Origin: Campylobacteraceae bacterium | Lineage (GTDB): Bacteria; Campylobacterota; Campylobacteria; Campylobacterales; Sulfurovaceae | Assembly: GCA_027023145.1 (NCBI GenBank) | Contig: JALVWV010000298.1 | Location: 1 to 6,553, forward strand | DNA: 6,553 nucleotides | Direction: 5' to 3' | Part shown: positions 1-5,572 of the stretch, piece by piece | How positions within the stretch are numbered: the first letter of the stretch is position 1 | How the letters are laid out: every line of letters begins with the position of its first letter | Notes under the pieces: model-generated | What the model was told of the DNA's origin: nothing | The model's database searches: none | Seen by the model: only the letters and a program-made list of their open reading frames with translations | Program-made: the position numbers and the translations under genes

Positions 1-60
1 TACCAGATCATACAGTCCTACGGTTTTGATCTCCATGGCTACGCGGGGGAGGTGGGTCAT
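1..60 (-). CDS. 5' fragment of an unidentified gene, cut by the window edge
   Basis: Reading the minus strand from position 60 gives an open frame of 20 codons, MTHLPRVAMEIKTVGLYDLV, that runs off the window at position 1. An AAGGA Shine-Dalgarno-like sequence lies at 69-73, eight bases before the ATG, and supports this start. A second ATG at 36 (MEIKTVGLYDLV) has no visible ribosome site. The gene has the same orientation as the oxidoreductase operon but is separated from it by 278 bases of repeats, so it is probably not tightly coupled to it. I do not recognise the family from 20 residues. It could be an accessory or regulatory gene, but nothing visible shows this. Confidence 0.5.
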   Translation of the reverse strand, partial: MTHLPRVAMEIKTVGLYDLV

Positions 61-90
61 GGATCGTGTCCTTGTGGGGAGTTTTTTGTG

Positions 91-118
91 TTAAGTGCTA
101 AGTGTTACGTGTTACGCT
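91..118. repeat. Imperfect heptamer tandem array (TTAAGTG type)
   Basis: Four consecutive 7-base units on the plus strand: TTAAGTG, CTAAGTG, TTACGTG and TTACGCT. Each unit differs from its neighbour at one to three positions. It lies in non-coding DNA between the unidentified gene at 1-60 and the palindrome cluster. Short tandem heptamers are known as dispersed repeats in some bacteria, for example the STRR sequences of cyanobacteria. Whether this array belongs to such a genome-wide family cannot be seen from one copy. Confidence 0.6.
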
Positions 119-134
119 GAATATGTAATGTAAC

Positions 135-159
135 CGCGTAGGGTGTGCAATTGCACACC
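135..159 (+). repeat. Left copy of a 25-bp inverted repeat; contains a perfect 18-bp palindrome
   Basis: Positions 142-159 read GGTGTGCAATTGCACACC, which is identical to its own reverse complement. The seven bases before it (CGCGTAG, 135-141) extend the match to the inverted copy at 209-233. Over 25 bases the two copies agree at 24 positions. The arrangement, a palindrome plus a short one-sided flank present in two opposed copies, resembles REP/BIME-type repeats. Confidence 0.75.
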
Positions 160-191
160 TTCTGACGGTTGTTTTGTTTAGAAAGTCTGAC

Positions 192-207
192 AAATCGCAA
201 GCGATTT
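192..207. repeat. Small hairpin between the two inverted-repeat copies
   Basis: AAATCGC (192-198) and GCGATTT (201-207) are perfectly complementary across a two-base AA centre. The hairpin sits inside the 49-base spacer of the 135-159/209-233 inverted pair. On the plus strand only a very short T run follows, so I do not call it a terminator. Confidence 0.6.
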
Positions 208-208
208 T

Positions 209-233
209 GGTGTGCTATTGCACACCCTACGCG
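209..233 (-). repeat. Right copy of the 25-bp inverted repeat
   Basis: This is the reverse complement of 135-159 with a single mismatch. That mismatch makes its own central palindrome imperfect (GGTGTGCTATTGCACACC). The conserved CTACGCG flank (227-233) points outward, mirroring CGCGTAG at 135-141, so the pair is head-to-head around a 49-base spacer (160-208). Confidence 0.75.
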
Positions 234-257
234 AGAAAAATCACACGTATCAAAACA

Positions 258-304
258 AGGGGCTGGGACTTCAGTCCCACAATGCGACTAAAGTCGCATC
301 CCCT
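258..304. repeat. Three-way-junction-like element with two hairpins inside an outer stem
   Basis: Outer stem: AGGGG (258-262) pairs with CCCCT (300-304). Inside it are two perfect hairpins. TGGGACT (264-270) pairs with AGTCCCA (273-279) across TC, and ATGCGACT (282-289) pairs with AGTCGCAT (292-299) across AA. The whole 47-base unit could fold on either strand. It lies 34 bases beyond the subunit I stop codon. On the minus strand it is followed by TGTTTTGAT, so it could slow or end transcription of the operon, but the U tract is weak. Its compact form is more typical of a dispersed REP-like repeat. Confidence 0.65.
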
Positions 305-309
305 CCATT

Positions 310-337
310 TCTAACTTCTAATTTCTACTTTCTAACT
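310..337. repeat. Heptamer tandem array (TCTAACT type) abutting the subunit I stop codon
   Basis: Four 7-base units on the plus strand: TCTAACT, TCTAATT, TCTACTT and TCTAACT. On the transcribed strand these read as AGTTAGA-like units and begin one base after the TGA of the oxidoreductase subunit I gene. The unit sequence differs from the array at 91-118, but the unit length is the same, and the two arrays bracket the palindrome cluster. Confidence 0.65.
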
Positions 338-338
338 T

Positions 339-2012
339 TCACGCTTTGTGCTCTTCGGCCACTGCCTCCGGCTCGATACCGTAAGAGGCCGTGGGATCTT
401 TGGCCGGCATGAAGATACCGATGAGACCTTTGATCCCAACCGAGAGGACAATGTTGAGCAGGAAGATCACCCAGGCGATCAGAATCATGCTTCCGGCGAT
501 CGCAGCGAGGATCATCCAGGTGTTGAACTCACCGTTGATGTAGAGGTGGCGACGGAGCATTCCGTCCAGACCGGCCATCCCTCCGAAGGCACCCATGCCG
601 ACTCCGCCGATGAGGTAGAGCCAGTAGTGGATCCAGGTCAGTTTCTTGCTGTAGAGTGTCGTGTTGTTGGTGACGATCGGCCACAGGACATACAGTGCAC
701 TGTAGAGGGTCATGTAGAGACCGACGATCAAGGCGATATGGACGTGCGCCATGATGATCCACTGGGTGTTATGCAGGATCCGGTTCATCCCCATGTCGGC
801 CTGGATGATCGCCGCAGGCACGGCCAAACCAAATCCGATCAAGCCACCGAGGAGGTACGCCAGCGCCGGTGTCATTTTGAGCGGGCGGGCTTTCCAGAGG
901 GTGACCAGCGTAATGAAGAGTGCCAGTCCCTGTGTCAACAGCTCAAACGCCGTGACCATCTCTCCTGAGATCAGTTTCATCATCTCGGGCTGTCCCTGAT
1001 CGGCCAGCAGGTGGTGCGACCATACCATCCATGAGACGAGGAGCTCGAGCATCAACGCCGCACGGGCGACGTTTTCCATGAAGAGCTTCTGTCCGGTGAT
1101 GAGGGTCGCCAGCAGGTACCACGAACCGGCTACATAGATCAGTACGAGCCCGTCTGCGACGAGGTCAAGTCCCCACCAGAAGAAGTTTTTGTACAGCAGC
1201 GCATCGATCGCCGCAACGTTGAGCGGGTGGCCGGAGGCATCAAAGATCAGATAGACCAGTACCAGTATCCCGGCACCGAGGATCACCAGGGCATCGAGGA
1301 AGGTGTCAACCGTTCCCCGGAAGATCGCAACCACCGGCAGTGCCAGTGCAGGCTCTTTGGAGTAGGGAGGCTTGCCGGTAAGCTTGTGCCAGAGGTTGAG
1401 CATCCCGTCGATCCCGAATCCGGAGATCAGGAGCTCTTTGGTGGTCTTGTTCTTGTGAACACCCACGCGCTGGAAGATCGTCGCGTAAATGTTGTAGATG
1501 AAACCGAGTGTTCCGATCATGATGAGTGCCACGCCCACAATAAAGACGATCCCACCGACGACCTTGAACTGCTCCGTATCCGCCGGCAACGGCCAGTAGA
1601 GGGTATAGAGCGGTCCATACGCCCAGACAAACGCCGCCAACCATGCCAGCGCAGTCCCGATGGTGATCAGCAGCCAAACGGCGTTGGCCAGTTTGATACT
1701 GTAGAGGGGCTTCTTGGTCAAGAATGGTACGAGGAACATGAAAGCCGCAAAGACCAGCTGATACGTCGAGCCAAAAATCCCGACGATCGGGTGGGCCGTC
1801 ATGATCGAGAAGTAGTGTGCCGGATGGTTGAACATCTCCGGAAGCGGATTGGCCGGGCCAGTACTGACCAAGCGCATAATCATCCCCTCTATGGCCACCA
1901 GACCGAAAAAGAGGAAACTCATCACGACCGCCCTCAGCGTTACTTTTTGCAGGGCATTCAAGCTGTCCGCATCAAAATCGGTTCCGTTGATCAGGTTGTT
2001 CATCAAACTCAT
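339..2012 (-). CDS. Heme-copper oxidoreductase subunit I, probable gNOR-like nitric oxide reductase catalytic subunit
   Basis: This 557-residue integral membrane protein has about 12 predicted transmembrane helices, as expected for the catalytic subunit of the heme-copper oxidase superfamily. Visible landmarks are the helix II low-spin heme ligand in MTAHPIVGIFG (His74), the helix VII pair VWSHH (His333, His334) and helix X MAHVH (His423, the proximal ligand of the active-site heme, and His425 to the low-spin heme). In helix VI, FFWWGLDLVADG aligns with the oxygen reductase motif FWxxGHPxVY. Asp283 replaces the CuB His and Asp287 the catalytic Tyr. Loss of that Tyr argues against O2 reduction and for NO reduction (2 NO to N2O) in the cytoplasmic membrane. 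From memory, the Asp ligand fits the gNOR family reported in Campylobacterota, but I could not verify this. No CxxCH heme c motif is present. The ATG overlaps the subunit II stop (ATGA) and has a strong ribosome site. A standard annotator may call it cytochrome c oxidase subunit I. Confidence 0.85.
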   Translation of the reverse strand: MSLMNNLINGTDFDADSLNALQKVTLRAVVMSFLFFGLVAIEGMIMRLVSTGPANPLPEMFNHPAHYFSIMTAHPIVGIFGSTYQLVFAAFMFLVPFLTKKPLYSIKLANAVWLLITIGTALAWLAAFVWAYGPLYTLYWPLPADTEQFKVVGGIVFIVGVALIMIGTLGFIYNIYATIFQRVGVHKNKTTKELLISGFGIDGMLNLWHKLTGKPPYSKEPALALPVVAIFRGTVDTFLDALVILGAGILVLVYLIFDASGHPLNVAAIDALLYKNFFWWGLDLVADGLVLIYVAGSWYLLATLITGQKLFMENVARAALMLELLVSWMVWSHHLLADQGQPEMMKLISGEMVTAFELLTQGLALFITLVTLWKARPLKMTPALAYLLGGLIGFGLAVPAAIIQADMGMNRILHNTQWIIMAHVHIALIVGLYMTLYSALYVLWPIVTNNTTLYSKKLTWIHYWLYLIGGVGMGAFGGMAGLDGMLRRHLYINGEFNTWMILAAIAGSMILIAWVIFLLNIVLSVGIKGLIGIFMPAKDPTASYGIEPEAVAEEHKA

Positions 2013-2626
2013 TTAGCACCTCCTTCCTGGCAGCCGACTACTTCGACGAAATTTTTCACGAGCATCAAATCCTTTTTGCCGTCTTCGGAGTATTGCTCCG
2101 GGCCGGAATACTCCGTCGACGTCAGATTGAAGACGCCATTATGGTTAAACGTCCAGAGCAAATCGTTGCTCTCCAGGATGCCGTTGACATCGGTGCCGGG
2201 GTTGACCTGCATCTGGGTCACGAGCGAGCCATCCTGACGGAACAGACCAAACCCATAGACCAAATCACGGCTCCGGACATTAAATCGGATCTTTTGACCG
2301 CACTGCACGGTGATCTTTTTGGGCAGACCGATCCATTTGTGCTTGGCGATTTCAAACGTATATTCGGCATCGGCTTTGATCTCGTGGCGCATAATATCTT
2401 CAGACACCCAGGGGATGGTGTTGTAGGTGAAAATGTGGTGCCCTACCCCCATCGCCACCAGAAAACCGATGTAGGTATAAAACGGAATACGTACAACCGA
2501 TTTTGCCTTCTCTTTTCGTGTCAGGTTATACCCAAACCAGGCAATGATCGAAATGATCATCAGCGCATAGATCGTGTAAGCCGTATTGTGAAACTTCAAC
2601 AGCTCTATGGAACTGGCAAACGTCAT
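2009..2626 (-). CDS. Heme-copper oxidoreductase subunit II, cupredoxin-fold protein lacking CuA
   Basis: This 205-residue membrane-anchored partner of subunit I has two N-terminal transmembrane helices (about 15-33 and 48-68) and then a domain of about 110 residues outside the membrane. The order of motifs follows cytochrome oxidase subunit II: LVYGFGLF (122-129) where VxHSFWVP is usual, QMQVNPG (138-144) where KMDxxPG is usual, and STEYSGPEQ (170-178) where CAEYCGxxH is usual. The CuA ligands are therefore substituted: Tyr124 for the first His, Ser170 and Ser174 for the two Cys, Gln178 for the second His and Glu181 for the Met. The only Cys residues are at 109 and 199, outside the motif. It probably keeps a structural role, or offers a docking or quinol-linked entry route, as in CuA-less quinol oxidases. 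It has its own promoter region upstream, and an AAGGAG site at 2632-2637, five bases before ATG, fixes the start. Confidence 0.85.
   Translation of the reverse strand: MTFASSIELLKFHNTAYTIYALMIISIIAWFGYNLTRKEKAKSVVRIPFYTYIGFLVAMGVGHHIFTYNTIPWVSEDIMRHEIKADAEYTFEIAKHKWIGLPKKITVQCGQKIRFNVRSRDLVYGFGLFRQDGSLVTQMQVNPGTDVNGILESNDLLWTFNHNGVFNLTSTEYSGPEQYSEDGKKDLMLVKNFVEVVGCQEGGAK
2018..2025 (-). promoter_or_regulatory. Strong Shine-Dalgarno for subunit I, inside the end of subunit II
   Basis: The minus strand reads AAGGAGGT followed by GCTAA and then ATG. The eight bases are fully complementary to the usual 16S anti-Shine-Dalgarno core. The site is encoded within the final Glu-Gly-Gly codons of subunit II, and the two genes share ATGA, so translation is coupled. 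It selects the ATG at 2012 over the ATG three codons later. Confidence 0.85.
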
Positions 2627-2654
2627 GTCCTCTCCTTAAGGTTAAGTAATAGTT

Positions 2655-2665
2655 ATTATAGCAAA
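2655..2665 (-). promoter_or_regulatory. Extended -10 promoter for the oxidoreductase operon
   Basis: The minus strand reads TTTGC followed by TATAAT (the hexamer is at 2655-2660). This is a perfect -10 with the upstream TTTGC element common in Campylobacterota sigma-70 promoters, where the -35 is usually weak. No good -35 lies 16-18 bases upstream; a TTAACA at 2682-2687 is 21 bases away, too far. Transcription would start near 2648, about 22 bases before the subunit II ATG, leaving room for the AAGGAG site. Confidence 0.6.
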
Positions 2666-2713
2666 GAAGAATAGAAAGAGATGTTAAACTTCGCCTAAAA
2701 AGGTTCTATTTTT

Positions 2714-2730
2714 TGATTAAAAATTAATCA
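2714..2730. promoter_or_regulatory. Perfect palindrome upstream of the oxidoreductase promoter, possible operator
   Basis: TGATTAA (2714-2720) and TTAATCA (2724-2730) are exact inverted copies separated by AAA. The centre is about 74 bases upstream of the start of transcription inferred from the -10, a position compatible with an activator. Its half-sites and spacing do not match the FNR/DNR consensus TTGAT-N4-ATCAA. It lies in AT-rich DNA, which makes chance palindromes more likely. It is not followed by a U tract on the minus strand, so it is a poor trkH terminator. Confidence 0.35.
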
Positions 2731-2789
2731 TACGGGCATTTTTCATTATTTTTTCTTATAAACAGGTGTTCAAAAAATAATCAGAGCGT

Positions 2790-4244
2790 TTAAAACCGTT
2801 TCCAGTAGGTACGTGAGAAGAGCATAATCACGGTAAAAAATTCAAGACGGCCGAGGATCATCGCTCCAGATAGAATCACTTTGTCCAGCGCAGAGAAAAA
2901 CGCATAATTTTCCACCACCCCGACCCGGGCAAATCCCGGCCCGATGTTGCCCACCATGGCCAACGCTGCGCTCAGGGACGTCAACAAATCATACCCCCGA
3001 GCATAGAGGTAAAAGGTCACGAGAACATTTGTCGCTGTAAACACTAGGGCAAATCCTGTAATGATTCCGAGCGTATCGTATGTAATCCGATTGCCATCCA
3101 CATAGAGAGAAGTGATGGCTTTAGGATGAAGCATACGGCGGATTTGAAAACCGAGATTTTTCATCAGTATCACGTAACGGCTCACCTTAAACCCTCCGGC
3201 CGTCGAACCGGCATTTCCACCGATCAACATGGTAACAAAAATGATCACCACGGCAAAGGGGCCCCATTGTTCATAGTTGACCGAGGCAAATCCCGTGGTC
3301 GTCAGAATCGACGCAACAGAAAAAAAGGCATGGGTAATCACGTAGCCCGGCTGGACATTTCCCGTCTCAATCCGGTACCACGCCAGTGCCACGCTCAGCG
3401 CCACAAAGGCAATCAGATACCAGCGCACCTCTTCGCTGCGGTAGCCGCTGACGTCTCCCTTGAAGAGGCGCAGGTGTGCCAAGAAGTTGATCCCGGCAAG
3501 GATCATAAACACCGTCGTTGTCCAAATGATCGCCGGCTGGTATTGCCAATGCGCCATCGAATCATTCTTGGTCGAGAATCCCCCAGTCGAGAGGGTCGAA
3601 AAGGCGTGATTGATCGCATCAAACAAGCTCATCCCCTCCGCCCAGAGTAGCAGCATATCGACCAGCGTCAGCAGAACATACACTCCCCAGATCCGCAACG
3701 CCGTGTCCCGGATCTTGGCGCTATACTTCTCCAGCTTGTTCCCCGTTGCTTCGGCTTTGAACAAGGCCATGGATCCGGTGGGATTGATCAGCGAGAAAAG
3801 CCCGACGCCGAGTACGATGATCCCCATCCCGCCGAGCCAATGCATCAGAGAGCGCAGCAGCAGGATGTGCATCGGAAGGCCCTCGATGTCGTGGTAAATC
3901 GTCGCCCCAGTGGTCGTGTAACCGCTGACCGCTTCGAAAAAACCGTCCACAAACGTCACATGGGTCGAGAGGAGATACGGGATCGCCCCGGTGAGCCCCA
4001 GCAGCAGCCAGATGAGATTGACCGCGAGAACGGCATCCCGCACCCGCATCTCGACGGCATGGCGCAGGAGAGAGAGGAATCCCGCCAGACTCACCACAAA
4101 CAGTCCCAGATCAAACAGCATGAACGGAAGAACCTTTTCATGTGCGAAGAGCCCTACGGTGATCGGCAAAGCGAAAAAAACGGCGATAAACATCCCGACG
4201 AGTGCGAGGATCTTGGTGGTGTTTTTCAGAGCGAGCGTATCCAC
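2790..4244 (-). CDS. trkH: Trk-type potassium uptake protein, pore subunit TrkH
   Basis: This 484-residue membrane protein, the usual TrkH length, conducts K+ inward across the cytoplasmic membrane under control of the TrkA ring. The four pore-loop signatures of the SKT superfamily are visible in order: YTTTGAT (109-115), STLSTGGFS (217-224 region), SILTTTGFAS (312-321) and AMVGNIGPGF (429-438). Also present are the conserved GGNAGSTAGGFK (342-353) after the third loop and LGRLEFFT (464-471) near the C-terminus. The start is a GTG at 4242-4244: the frame has a stop seven codons upstream, and the next Met lies inside the first helix. The start lies 19 bases inside the end of trkA, so the two are translationally linked. 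The ribosome site is weak (a GGGGG run before it). The gene ends 163 bases before the oxidoreductase subunit II gene, which has its own promoter. Confidence 0.95.
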   Translation of the reverse strand: MDTLALKNTTKILALVGMFIAVFFALPITVGLFAHEKVLPFMLFDLGLFVVSLAGFLSLLRHAVEMRVRDAVLAVNLIWLLLGLTGAIPYLLSTHVTFVDGFFEAVSGYTTTGATIYHDIEGLPMHILLLRSLMHWLGGMGIIVLGVGLFSLINPTGSMALFKAEATGNKLEKYSAKIRDTALRIWGVYVLLTLVDMLLLWAEGMSLFDAINHAFSTLSTGGFSTKNDSMAHWQYQPAIIWTTTVFMILAGINFLAHLRLFKGDVSGYRSEEVRWYLIAFVALSVALAWYRIETGNVQPGYVITHAFFSVASILTTTGFASVNYEQWGPFAVVIIFVTMLIGGNAGSTAGGFKVSRYVILMKNLGFQIRRMLHPKAITSLYVDGNRITYDTLGIITGFALVFTATNVLVTFYLYARGYDLLTSLSAALAMVGNIGPGFARVGVVENYAFFSALDKVILSGAMILGRLEFFTVIMLFSRTYWKRF

Positions 4245-5548
4245 TCGAGCCCCCGTTTCTCTTCATCCGCCTCGATCACCAGAAAGAGCATATCCCCTGC
4301 TTCGAGTTCCACGGATGTCTCAGAATGAAACACCGCTTCCCGGCGGGCAACCAGCATCAACCCCTCCCGCTTCCATACGGGGAGATTCCGGCCAATCAAC
4401 GGGGATGCCGGATCCACTTTCCGAGCCAAAACAACGGCCGCTCCCCCACAGAAATGGCGACTCTCCACCGCATCCTGACGCACCGCACTCTCAAGGATCG
4501 CATAATAGGCACTCATCTGAGGCCCCCGGGCAACCACCATCCCGAGCTGGTGCATCAGAGGGTAGTATTTGCGATCATTATTGACGGCAACAATCTTGGG
4601 GATGTTGTACTCCTGCGCCTGGAGTGCCCGGATGATGTTGGTCTCATCTTTGCGATCGGTAGTGATGACCATGTCGGCTTGATCGAGCCGCTCTTCGGGG
4701 TAGAGGATCGCTTCATCGTACCGGCTGTTGATCACCAACGCGCGGTCTTGAAAAACATCCGATGCCAGGTGGCACAAACGGATATCTTTCTCGACGATTT
4801 TGACTTCGACCCCCTCTTCGACCAACACTTTGGCCACCTCAACCCCGAGCGTATCGGCACCGAAAACCACCGCCGTCTCGATCCGGGGTGGCATGTGTAG
4901 GTCGAGTTGTCCGTAGAGCGACTCCAGCACAGCTCCGTCCCCGAGGAAATAGATCCGATCTCCATGCTCGATCACCCACTCCGGTGTTGGGAGATAAAAA
5001 CGCTTCTCCCGCTCAATCCCCACGATTTTAAGATGATCGTTCTCAAACGCTTGAACGGATTTGGCTTCGTGGAGGGGGTTGTCGACCTGAATAGAGATGA
5101 GTTTGGTATCGGTACCGGCAAACTGCTTGACATTGTTGGCTCCGGGATACGTCAGCAGCAGGCGCACCGTCTCAGCCGCAAGGCGGAACGGAAAGATCCG
5201 CTCCAGCGCCCCGAGGTTGGCCAGAAAGGCACTCTGTTCGAAGTAACTGTTGCGCAGGCGGATGATGCGGCGGTCGATGCGGGTCGTATCGGTGGCGAGC
5301 AACGTCGAGAGGATGTTGGCTTCGTCACTGTCGGTCACGGCGATGAAGAGATCGACGTGGCTGTTGAGGAGTGAACGATACGTCTGGGGGTTTTCGATGT
5401 CTCCGGTCAGCGGATAAATGTCGATCAACTCTCCGAGACGCTCCAGCGCTTCAGCATTGCGGTCGATCACCGTCACCTCGTGGTGCTGCGAAAGCGACCG
5501 CGCCAGTTCAAATCCGACCTTTCCGGCCCCGGCAATTATGATATTCAT
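4226..5548 (-). CDS. trkA: Trk potassium uptake regulator TrkA (two RCK domains)
   Basis: This 440-residue cytoplasmic protein binds NAD(H)/nucleotide and gates TrkH. It has the tandem RCK_N-RCK_C arrangement of TrkA (E. coli TrkA is 458 residues). The first Rossmann unit starts with MNIIIAGAGKVG, the GxGxxG loop at residues 7-12, with Asp29 at the end of the second strand. Its RCK_C part covers about 135-215. The second unit starts near 225 (VVFGADTLGVEVA) with Glu253 at the acidic position; its loop is GADTLG, which lacks the middle Gly, so nucleotide binding there may be weaker. The second RCK_C covers about 365-435. The ATG lies 24 bases after the dehydrogenase stop with no convincing Shine-Dalgarno, so it may depend on upstream translation. 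The N-terminus fits the family exactly. Confidence 0.95.
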   Translation of the reverse strand: MNIIIAGAGKVGFELARSLSQHHEVTVIDRNAEALERLGELIDIYPLTGDIENPQTYRSLLNSHVDLFIAVTDSDEANILSTLLATDTTRIDRRIIRLRNSYFEQSAFLANLGALERIFPFRLAAETVRLLLTYPGANNVKQFAGTDTKLISIQVDNPLHEAKSVQAFENDHLKIVGIEREKRFYLPTPEWVIEHGDRIYFLGDGAVLESLYGQLDLHMPPRIETAVVFGADTLGVEVAKVLVEEGVEVKIVEKDIRLCHLASDVFQDRALVINSRYDEAILYPEERLDQADMVITTDRKDETNIIRALQAQEYNIPKIVAVNNDRKYYPLMHQLGMVVARGPQMSAYYAILESAVRQDAVESRHFCGGAAVVLARKVDPASPLIGRNLPVWKREGLMLVARREAVFHSETSVELEAGDMLFLVIEADEEKRGLEWIRSL

Positions 5549-5572
5549 GCGAAGATGATACCACGTTTGGGA

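Noticed and set aside
192..208. Rho-independent terminator
   Set aside because: The stem is only 7 bp, with a two-base centre and about four T residues following on the plus strand, where there is no gene to terminate.
91..337. CRISPR array
   Set aside because: Repeats are 7-base tandem units or paired palindromes. There are no regularly spaced direct repeats with unique spacers and no cas genes.
212..412. Plus-strand 66-codon open frame across the repeat region
   Set aside because: It runs through hairpins and heptamers and into the antisense of subunit I. It has no ribosome site and no protein-like sequence.
1227..2237. Plus-strand 336-codon open frame, plus other long plus-strand frames at 348-968, 2093-2674, 3840-4328 and 4202-4900
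   Set aside because: They lie antisense to strongly recognised genes. Their translations are rich in Asp, Arg, His and Gln with no family resemblance, as expected for shadows of GC-rich codons.
339..2626. Ordinary cytochrome c oxidase (O2 reductase)
   Set aside because: The catalytic Tyr, one CuB His and all CuA ligands appear to be missing, which is not compatible with a standard cytochrome c oxidase.
2713..2730. FNR/DNR box in the TTGATTAA palindrome
   Set aside because: FNR-type sites have TTGAT-N4-ATCAA. Here the TTGAT and ATCA elements are nine bases apart, and the downstream arm ends in ATCAT.
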